A stretch of DNA of 64,000 bases from Nepenthes gracilis (lineage: Eukaryota; Streptophyta; Magnoliopsida; Caryophyllales; Nepenthaceae). Where the stretch lies: positions 9,056,627-9,120,626 of the forward strand of contig BSYO01000035.1 in the NCBI GenBank assembly GCA_033239525.1, given 5' to 3'. Positions 57,061-64,000 of this stretch are shown here, piece by piece. Numbering within the stretch: position 1 is the stretch's first letter; each line of letters opens with the position of its first letter. A program made the position numbers and the translations under genes. Below the pieces are notes generated by a model. The model did no database searches. It saw nothing but the letters and a program-made list of their open reading frames with translations, and had not been told where the DNA came from.

Positions 57061-57529
57061 AAAATATATTAAAAAATTAAAGAAAATATGCATGCAAAAT
57101 ACCTATTCCCCCATTTTTTGAGGTTATATTGATGATATGATTTCAAGGATAAAATTTTTGAAAGGAAAAGTTTTAACATTCTGATTTTTATAAGGAAATT
57201 ACAAATGTAAATCCGTATGTAAATTTGGATGATTAATTAGTATCTTTTGGGATAATTTTTTGACCCATTTTAGGATGTAAATATTTTGAGTAAAAATATT
57301 GATTAATTTAAGTATTATTTTGTAATAATTTGGCATTCTAAAATATTGTCCTAAATTTTAGAAAGAACTAAATTATTTGTGGTAAATTAAAATTTCAATT
57401 GATCAAATAAGTTAGGACTTTTAATATATCAATTAGATAAAACAATGGAATACTTATTAGTTAAGGTTAAGGCCTAATTATCTCTTAATTAGAATTAATC
57501 TAGTTAAACTTGGAAAGGGCTTTTACATC
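57061..57529 (+). other. Putative polypurine tract and remnant 3' LTR of element C
   Basis: GGATAAAATTTTTGAAAGG and AAAAG at 57148-57171 stand where a polypurine tract is expected, after a context similar to that of element A. The AT-rich sequence after 57172 could be the C 3' LTR, but no 5' partner exists for comparison. Confidence 0.35.
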
Positions 57530-58471
57530 ACTTATCACAAAGTTTTTCCTATTTGACAGAAAAGGTCGAAGTTTCCACTTGAGAAGATCAAATCACAAAG
57601 TTTTCCCCTCGGAAAATGTCACTTATCAAATAACATAACAAAGATAGAGTCCGACTCGAAGTACAATAAATAGATACCACATGCACAACTCATATGTAAG
57701 TTTTTAAAATTTTTTCTTTACAAATATACTTTTATATAAATATAATATTTAAAAATATTTACCTATTTTTAAAAAAACAAGTAAAATCTCAAAATATTAG
57801 CAAAACGAAGCAAAACCTCAAAGAAACCGTTAAAAGGGACATGCACACACGAGGGAATCAAAATAGGGTAAGTAAACTAATATACTTACCTCACCTCCAA
57901 ACATAGGCAAAACCACCTTTCTCACGCATTTAATGCATGTATATTAAAATCACCAAACATAAGAAAAAATAATCCGAAAACGAAAATAGATCAAAAATAG
58001 GGTGTAAAGATATTTACCAAATTTATAACTAAACAAATCTAACTAAAAAAATGCATCAAATTATCTCTTCTCTTATTTCTCTTTCTTCCTTCTCCTTTTC
58101 TTTCTCTCTCATTTCTTTTCTTTCTGATGTGAAATGACCAAACAGTACGTGCTGCACCTTATATAGCTGAATTAGTGCATGAACATTGTTCAGGTGCACT
58201 TCAAGCCAATGTGCCAAACCCTCCCAACACATGAATGCCACCTCGGGTGCGACCCCCATAGGAATTAATGTTCGAGTACTGCTTTAGACTGCTTCTTAGG
58301 TCCACCACAATTTGAAAAGCACTCATCGGGCATGCCTCAAGCACTAATCTACTTCATTTGCTTTAAACATCCTTTAAAATCACATTATACAATTATTTTT
58401 CAATATATCTAATTCAACACAAAATAAATCAATAATGTCAAACCAAATCAGATGGAAGTCAAATATTACAC
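57530..58471 (-). repeat. Truncated LTR of the 18717-20688 family
   Basis: It matches about 19800-20688: GATACCACATGCACAACTCA compared with GGTACCACATGTAAGGCCCA, ATAAATATAATATTT, a polypyrimidine tract (58065-58120) and a TATA box (rc of CTTATATAGC at 58162-58171). The inner half is missing. The outer end is AAATATTACA at 58471. Confidence 0.75.
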
Positions 58472-58652
58472 CTCGGGCGCGCCCATGCTGGAATTAGTGT
58501 TCAAGCCTATGTTGGGCATAGCTTAGGCACTAATTTACTTCCTTACTCCGAATATCCTTCAAATTCATATTACATAATTATTTTTAATATATCTAATTTA
58601 ACTCAAAATAAACTAATAATATTAAATTAAATCAGACGAAACTGAATATTAC
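58472..58652 (-). repeat. Tandem second copy of the LTR outer end
   Basis: CCTCGGGCGCG... to GAATATTACA repeats 58237-58471 (CCTCGGGTGCG... to AAATATTACA) head to tail, with an internal deletion of about 55 bp. Both contain AATATATCTAATT and end ATTACA. Confidence 0.85.
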
Positions 58653-59860
58653 ATAAAACTTAGATATATTATTATGGTCTAATATTTGCTTAACCAAACT
58701 AGTTGGTTGTTAGCCTTAGCCATAACATTCGAGTGCATCAAGGAGGAAATCTCCAACCACTGTCCTCCCATTTTGAAACCTAATAGAGGGAATTAACAAA
58801 TTTTATTCGTAACCCATTTTCATATTTAAACATTTGAAGTGTTCCACTTTTATACATTTCTGCTTGTGGCTACCAGGCTCGAATAACTCAATTTGATTCA
58901 AATCAGCCATGGAAAAAAAGTCTAATCGTAAATGTTCATTACTAATTCATCATAAATAAAATGTCTATTATAAATGTTATTAAAATTTACATTCAAAATG
59001 AAAGATTACACACACGGTGTAAGAAAAGAAAAGAAAAAGCACACTCAAATGGAAACCCTAGAACCAAGGGAAAACCACGGGGAGCAAGAGCCATATCTAT
59101 ATATGTGAAAATACAAAAGATTACACACCCGAGAAAAACAAAGAAAAAGAGCAAACAAGAAAGCGTTCTCAACTTACTATTCTATAAATGGGGCAATATT
59201 CAAAACAATAAGAAAGTCCAAAATCTCAAACCGTCTAAGATCACATCTCTTGTGATACTTCATAAACTCTTAAATCATTTCTCCGCCTTTGGTAATTGAA
59301 ATCTTATCCACTCACTCTAATGTTCTATTTCCAGCAAATGAATTCCATCATTTGCTCTCGATAATCCTCAATGAGCGGTTTGTTGAATCACCCACAAGGA
59401 GTATCTAGCCTCAACTTACTATTCAAAATCTATCAAAAGAAAAAAGAAATCTCCCATCTCTTGTGTGATACTTCTAAACTCTTAAATCATTTCTCTAATT
59501 GAAATCTCCACAACAAATATGAAATTTCTACTAGCTTGTTATTAACTCGCTCTATTCTAGAGTTAAAAAATCGTAATGGTGAGGCAAATATCTAAAAAGT
59601 GATATAATTAACAATATTAAAAATTTAATAAAATATTTTAGAGAATAATATCAAATATATTAGAGTAATAACAATATGCAGTCAATTATTAACTATTCAA
59701 AACTTCATATGTAATATCTCATATGTTTTTGGATTAATTATTCCACGAATATGAACCATATAAAAAATTAAGTTTAAATAATAATAATAAATATATTTAA
59801 TTAGATAAATGTTTATATCGAACTTAATTGACTTACAAATTAATATTAATATTGATAGAT
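58653..59860. other. Unassigned AT-rich interval with a local duplication
   Basis: No domain is recognised. CTCAACTTACTATTC plus TGATACTTC(A)TAAACTCTTAAATCATTTCT occurs twice (about 59168-59285 and 59412-59500). A 112-codon plus-strand frame (58961-59299) is Lys/Asn-rich with no family resemblance. Confidence 0.5.
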
Positions 59861-60347
59861 CTGATAACTCATGGGCCAACCCAGAGCTGGCCACCACCCC
59901 AGAAGTAGCAACAGTCTAGCAAAGGGCCTACGCAGCCCAAAATCCAAGTAATATGGCCCGAGGTCTGCTCAATAGAATATGGATCATAGAGGGCGCTGTT
60001 CAGGTGGGCCCACTAGTGCGGACCAATGGTGTCAACCTAGAAATTCCATTCAACAAGTAAGCATGTAATACCATTAGTCTGCTGCACCGTGACGGTTAGT
60101 CCAACACGCCTTGGCCACCTAAAAAAAAAAGTGCAACTTGCTAGAAAAGCAATGGGTAGCTTCTCCAGGGCAATAAGGGGTCGCGACACTATCAACACCC
60201 TATTGATGGCAAGTTAGTATACACTCTACGAATACCCTCCTCCATGAAGGGAGAGGGGGGCCTCATCTTTTTTTTTTTCTTTTTTTTTTTTAAAGAAAAG
60301 GAGAACAATACAAGGAAAAAGGCTCTCTTGGCCTTAACTCCAGATTA
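59861..60347. other. GC-richer segment resembling a Tat-type LTR start
   Basis: TGATAACTCATGGGCC followed by GGGCCTACGCAGCCCA and GTGGGCCCAC resembles the TGGGCY-rich start of the solo LTR at 29311. T-rich and A-rich runs (60268-60300) follow. A matching end is not seen, so this may be a truncated LTR. Confidence 0.35.
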
Positions 60348-60561
60348 GCACTCATTGGAGCTCAATCCTCTGCCTCAAAGCCACTCATCAACCAAGCGCA
60401 CTTATGGGAGCCCAATCATCCACTTCTAAGCCGCTCCCTGACCGAGTATACCAATCAAAACTTAATCCTCCATCTCAAAGCCCTTTCATAGTCCAACGCA
60501 CTCATCAAAGCCTAATTCTTTACCAGTAAGTCGCTTCTTAGTTGAGCGCACCCATTGAAGT

Positions 60562-60750
60562 TGTAATATTTGGATTCGATTAGATTATTTTAATAATAAT
60601 TATGATTTTGGGTAATTTCGGACGTGGTGAAAGTAAATTAAAATATTCTAAAATTTTGAGGAATGATTGGGATTTTAGAGTAGCACCCGAGGCGCATCTG
60701 TATTGTTGTTCAGAATCTGATTTGGATTTTAAATTTTAAAGTAAGAAAAC

Positions 60751-60789
<39 letters not shown>

Positions 60790-63068
60790 GAAAGAAAAAG
60801 AAAGGGGGAGAAAGGAGTCGGGGAGAGAGGGAGAAGAGGAGAGAGAGGCGGCTAGGGTTCATGCGGCGCGAAGAAGAAGGAGAAGAAAGGAGGAAGCGGC
60901 GGCGGCGACGCAGGAGATCGGTGGAGAATCGGCGGCGTGCGGTGGTTGTGGTGAGGTTGCGATTGTCGTGGGTAAGGCCGCGGCGATTGTTGATTGAGGC
61001 AGCGGCACTGGGTGAGGAAATCGGTGCCGGAAGAGTCGACGGCCACCGTTCAGGGTGGTAGTGGCGACATTGTTGGTCGCAATGGTGTGCGGTGGTCGTA
61101 GCGCTCATGGGCTGGGCGCGGTGGCGTGCGGTGTGGGTTGTGCAAGGAGAGATCGACGACGGGTTGCGTGAGGAGAGAAGAGGCGGCAGCGCAGCGGCTT
61201 CGACATCTGCGCGGCTGGGTGAGGCGGAGGAGGCCGACGACGGCCATGTGAGGAGGCACGGTGGTCGTCGTCGCGCAGGATCAAGGGTAGAAATGGCAAT
61301 GGCGCGGTGGCCATGCGTAGAGGAGAGAGGGGGGCTGTGCGCGCGGGGTGCATGGAGCAGGAGAGAGAAAGGCCGGTGGGTGCTTGGGATATCCTTTTCT
61401 TGGATCTGCGGAGTATAATGTTAAGGCAAGTATCCTCTAGCCCTATTCTTGTGCGATTTAATTCTTTGATGCATTTTTATTACTGTGAGAGATTTTACTA
61501 AAATGCATGTATTTTTATATACCCTTAATTTATCAATTGTGTATATGCATATATATTTTATCGGTTGTGCGGTGGTTTTGTACTGGTATTTATGATTTGG
61601 AGGGATTTTGGATACCTGGACGATATATATGTATATTTGTGTATCCGTATATTGTGGAACCATGAATCAGGCCTTGCACTAACCATGCACGCTGCCGGCG
61701 GTGGGATCACTAAGAGACCATGGTGGTCTGAGACCCTAGGGGTCGATTTGTGATCCGAGGTATTGGCTATTTGTGGCGCTGCTCTCGACGGGGAGGCTTA
61801 GTCCCAATAGGGACGTATATGATAGACTACTTCAGTCGGAAGGAAGGTTGAGACTTTTAGTAGCTGACCTGCCCCATTGTATATTTAATTGAGAACCATC
61901 GTAAGGAATTGACGAAAAATCAATATATTCAGACATCCTAATATATAACTAAAACTTGAGGTTGCACCCAAAGCCGCGGGTAATAAAATATAGTGAGCAA
62001 GTTCCTAATCTATGGGAGATAGAGTACATAGATGGCCTTGAGCTACTAGCCTAAACCGTAGCCGAGCCTTGAGCCTTGGCTTAAATCGTAGCCGATATAG
62101 CCATGGTTACTGGATGAGGATAACCCTTCCTAAAGTTGGTATTATTGATCTTTGGTTCTCCGATTTTGTGCATGCTTTATATCTCTGCATGTGTTACGTG
62201 GATGACGATTTGAGATACGTGGTTTGGCCCACAGATGGGCGATAGGAATGTCTCATACGTACTGATGTGATAAACCCCGAACGTGTTTTGATTTATGTTT
62301 TAGTTCCGGCGGTCTTCTCTTGATTTCTGCATTATGAGTTTTATATCCGGACGACAATATGTGTCCCACGCGGATGTGGTGACAGTCGCGATTATGTGTT
62401 GTGAACTCGAATCATATATATCGTCTTCGAGATTTTACCGGATCGTGATTTATATGATTTTGTCCAGGAGGGATGAGTTAATATGGACGACGATTTAATA
62501 CGAGATATCTCCTCGGTTTTCAGGGATTTCACGGACATTGTATTTTGTTTTACGTGATTGCTATGCGATATCTCTGCTTCTGATTTATGTGTACCATTTT
62601 ATACGATTGTTGATACTTGCTGAGCTCTAGGCTCATATTTTCATGTTTTATCCCTTCAGATCAGTGGTTTGGATACACTTGTAGAGCTTGGATGTTGTCT
62701 GATGTGGCAGATCTCTATCGGTGAGTAGAGATGTTTATATTGATTATATTTCTAATCTCGAGGATATATTATGATTTTGTCTATGGCCGGATGAGGGCCT
62801 TGATCCATGTATAGAATATGTTTAGAGTTATCGTGTTATGTTAATGAGTTGTTGTAATGTTAAATACCTCCTTTGCGATATTTGGATAGCAGGTCGTATA
62901 TTGTGTTTGTCTGAATTTATATCCGATGAGACCTTGTGCGGGGTTTATCATGTTGGGTCATATATGTGTCTGGCTTGTCACGCCCGGGTTGGGTTATTAT
63001 GGTTAAAAGAATATGAATATTGTTGATTTTATTTTGACCTGCGAATATTATATTCCTGGGTTGTGATA
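60562..63068 (+). repeat. Solo LTR D (2507 bp) inside the minisatellite
   Basis: TGTAATATTTGG...GGTTGTGATA, the same terminal style as the A-type LTRs but in plus orientation. Flanks are GAAGT (60557-60561) and AAAGC (63069-63073), each one base from GAAGC. It holds a TATA-like TTTTAAATTTTAAAG (about 60727-60740), an (AAT)n run, a purine-rich and then GC-rich leader (60787-61420), and a long U5-side region with a CATGTTTTATCCCTTCAGA block (62641-62660) like ACCTTCAGATGAG in LTR F. Confidence 0.85.
60751..60788. repeat. (AAT)n microsatellite
   Basis: About 12 perfect units just downstream of the TATA-like element of LTR D. Confidence 0.95.
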
Positions 63069-63250
63069 AAAGCTGAGTTCTTCGTTTCAAAGTTGCCCCC
63101 CAGTCAAGCGCACCCACTGGAGTTCAATTCTTCACTTCTAAGCTACTTCCCAACCGAGTACATTCATAGGAGCTCAGTCATCCATCTCAAAGCTAATCCC
63201 CAACCGAGTGTGCTTACCAAAACTCAGTCCTCCGTAAACACTCAATCCCC

Positions 63251-63429
63251 CAAACATGCATCCACGCATTATTTATTTATCATTCTATTTTACTATCTAC
63301 TTAAGAAAGATTTCTAACTTGAATATTAGAAGACATTTCGGGAGCCAGTCCTGCCATCATCTGATCTCTTATTCTTGAGTTGTGTAGGATTCAGGTTCAA
63401 AACAATGAAGACTGGATCTACTTCAACTG
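63251..63429. other. Spacer between the minisatellite and the gag-like remnant
   Basis: No feature is supported. The minus-strand reading of the gag-like remnant fades into it. Confidence 0.5.
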
Positions 63430-63778
63430 GATCTACCAAAAAGATCAAGTGGCTTCATAATTTTTTTGATAAGCTCCTTTACCTGGAAAAAAGCATGTGG
63501 AGTCACCAGATACTAAATGACGTCTAGATGGAGATGGGCCACAATGATCTCCAAGGTCCCTAAAATCTCATGCAACTCTCTCATAATTGGGATGCAAAGA
63601 TTGACCTGTAGATACTTCTCATAAATGGTTATAAACCCTTGAGGGGGGAGCAAGCCATGCCCTCTACGTTGGGCTCAACGTACAAGATGAAGCTCGAAAT
63701 GTGATACACATTGCACAAAATCTCTATATCTCTGCTAGACAGGGTCGACCGAATATCAACGATGCCTTGGGAAGCCAT
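63430..63778 (-). pseudogene. Transposase_28-like ('putative gypsy type transposon') domain remnant
   Basis: ATG at 63778-63776 gives MASQGIVDIRSTLSSRDIEI, then CNVYHISSFILYVEPNVEG and MACSPLKGL with a stop. One frame over, GFITIYEKYLQVNLCIPIM and LHEILGTLEIIVAHLHLDVI follow (63640-63520), and VTPHAFFQVKELI ends the readable part. The pattern (short N-terminus, EG..CSPP-GF...YE..L, then L..P and a late aromatic FF) recalls plant 'putative gypsy type transposon' proteins, usually the N-terminal gag-like part of Tat-type elements. It has one frameshift and at least two stops. The family name is from memory. Confidence 0.45.
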
Positions 63779-63859
63779 TTGAAAACTAGGCGAGTCAGGA
63801 AGGGAAGTGGTGACTCAGGGTAGAGATATTTTGGAAAGCAAAGAGGCACTAAGATCGGC

Positions 63860-63912
63860 AAAGTGCCACCACTTAAATAGCCAATGTCTCAACTTGGTAA
63901 TGACGTCATTCC
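63860..63912 (-). promoter_or_regulatory. Promoter-like region with TGACGTCA palindrome
   Basis: On the minus strand, AATGACGTCATT (a perfect 12-bp palindrome centred on 63901-63908) lies about 25 bp upstream of CTATTTAAGT (63871-63880, TATA-like). That in turn is about 95 bp upstream of the ATG at 63778. TGACGTCA is a classic bZIP/TGA-factor site. Confidence 0.45.
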
Positions 63913-64000
63913 AAGGCATCGTAAAGGTGCATCTCTGTGACGGCCACGATACATGCCCACACCGTAGAGTACTGTGGCGTGTCAATTCATTGGTTAAGTC
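63913..64000. other. Window end, nothing recognised
   Basis: GC-richer sequence upstream of the promoter-like region. No further feature is seen. Confidence 0.5.

Larger units (their letters stand above)
20780..57171 (+). mobile_element. Ty3/gypsy element C, host of nested insertions (segments 20780-22716, 51522-51950, 56400-57171)
   Basis: This is the oldest element of the nest. Gag, protease-RT linker, RT, RNase H and integrase are read on the plus strand in three segments separated by A (22717-51516) and E (51951-56399). Integrase reading stops at the A target duplication (…KKMYHDFIENF) and resumes on the far side (WNQMKNDVAKVV). It breaks again at E (HPQTD-like remnant) and resumes with YHWPNS and FGIREK-like pieces. 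There are internal deletions between gag and RT, and in mid-RT near 21615-21640. No clear 5' LTR remains. Confidence 0.85.
60348..63250. repeat. 50-bp minisatellite, split by solo LTR D
   Basis: Units start at 60348, 60398, 60448, 60498 and 60548, each exactly 50 bp, with a pattern near GCAC(T/C)CATTGGAGCTCAAT. After LTR D the array resumes at 63069 and continues at 63110, 63160 and 63210. Unit 5 is 14 bp on the left plus 41 bp on the right, minus the 5-bp duplication, which equals exactly 50. Confidence 0.92.

Noticed and set aside
20780..57171. An endogenous pararetrovirus or a novel polyprotein gene
   Set aside because: Every pol-like piece fits Ty3/gypsy or L1 order, with LTRs, PBS and polypurine tracts; no movement-protein or coat-protein signature is seen.
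58961..59299. 112-codon Lys/Asn-rich plus-strand frame
   Set aside because: No recognisable family, AT-driven composition, no gene context; kept only as an unassigned interval.
60710..61418. Several 60-130-codon frames on both strands
   Set aside because: They cross the purine-rich and GC-rich leader of LTR D and an (AAT)n run; low complexity, no domains.
60348..63250. CRISPR-like array of 50-bp units
   Set aside because: Units are contiguous and diverged with no spacers, and the DNA is plant nuclear; it is a minisatellite.

Overview
The window is nuclear DNA of a flowering plant, most likely a eudicot. It is AT-rich, made mostly of decayed retrotransposons, and carries one recognisable piece of a host gene with spliceosomal introns. 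There are no prokaryotic features, and I found no CRISPR array, rRNA or tRNA gene. Elements are named G, H, A, B, C, D, E and F here for reference only. All calls come from reading the sequence; no alignment or database search was run.

Layout. 1-2775: 5' part of a minus-strand Ty3/gypsy element (G) running off the left edge. 3313-10077: a structurally complete but coding-dead minus-strand Ty3/gypsy element (H) with two LTRs and a perfect 5-bp target duplication CTTTG. 10535-10883: the first two coding exons (minus strand) of a host gene resembling plant SSUH2-like proteins. H lies inside the presumed second intron, and the rest of the gene is expected beyond the left edge. 11151-11538: a tandem duplication upstream of that gene. 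12431-18305: a Ty1/copia element with both LTRs, an iMet-type primer-binding site, a polypurine tract and target duplication TTTTA. 18717-20688: a solo LTR.

20780-57171 is one old plus-strand Ty3/gypsy element (C) split by later insertions. Chromovirus-like element A (22717-51516, minus, target duplication ATTTT) sits in its integrase. The 5' LTR of A contains a Tat-like solo LTR (29311-30412), a second chromovirus-like element B (30585-47192, target duplication CCAAG/CTAAG) and another solo LTR (47549-50238). B is split in its protease region by a 7.7-kb L1-type LINE (35794-43545), and the LINE is split in its reverse transcriptase by a 246-bp retroposon (39336-39581). Further along, C is split by solo LTR E (51951-56399), which contains LTR F (54014-56174). 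The nesting is therefore five insertions deep (C, A, B, LINE, retroposon), and most levels are supported by target duplications and by coding sequence that resumes on the far side.

57172-64000: the putative C 3' LTR, a truncated LTR with a duplicated end, an unrecognised interval, a 50-bp minisatellite split by solo LTR D (60562-63068), and a minus-strand remnant of a 'putative gypsy type transposon' (Transposase_28-like) gag domain with a promoter-like upstream region.

How the parts relate. Nearly every reading frame belongs to retroelements, and all have stops, frameshifts or lost catalytic residues, so autonomous activity is not expected. The most notable signals are: the nested chronology; a LINE and an inserted retroposon sharing a 3' tail; a LINE 3' region built of tandem units with internal A-tracts; LTRs with dense cis-motif arrays (TTGAC cores, TGGGCY motifs, GC-rich palindromes); and a minisatellite whose exact 50-bp period independently proves the edges of a solo LTR. 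I found no convincing previously undescribed protein system.
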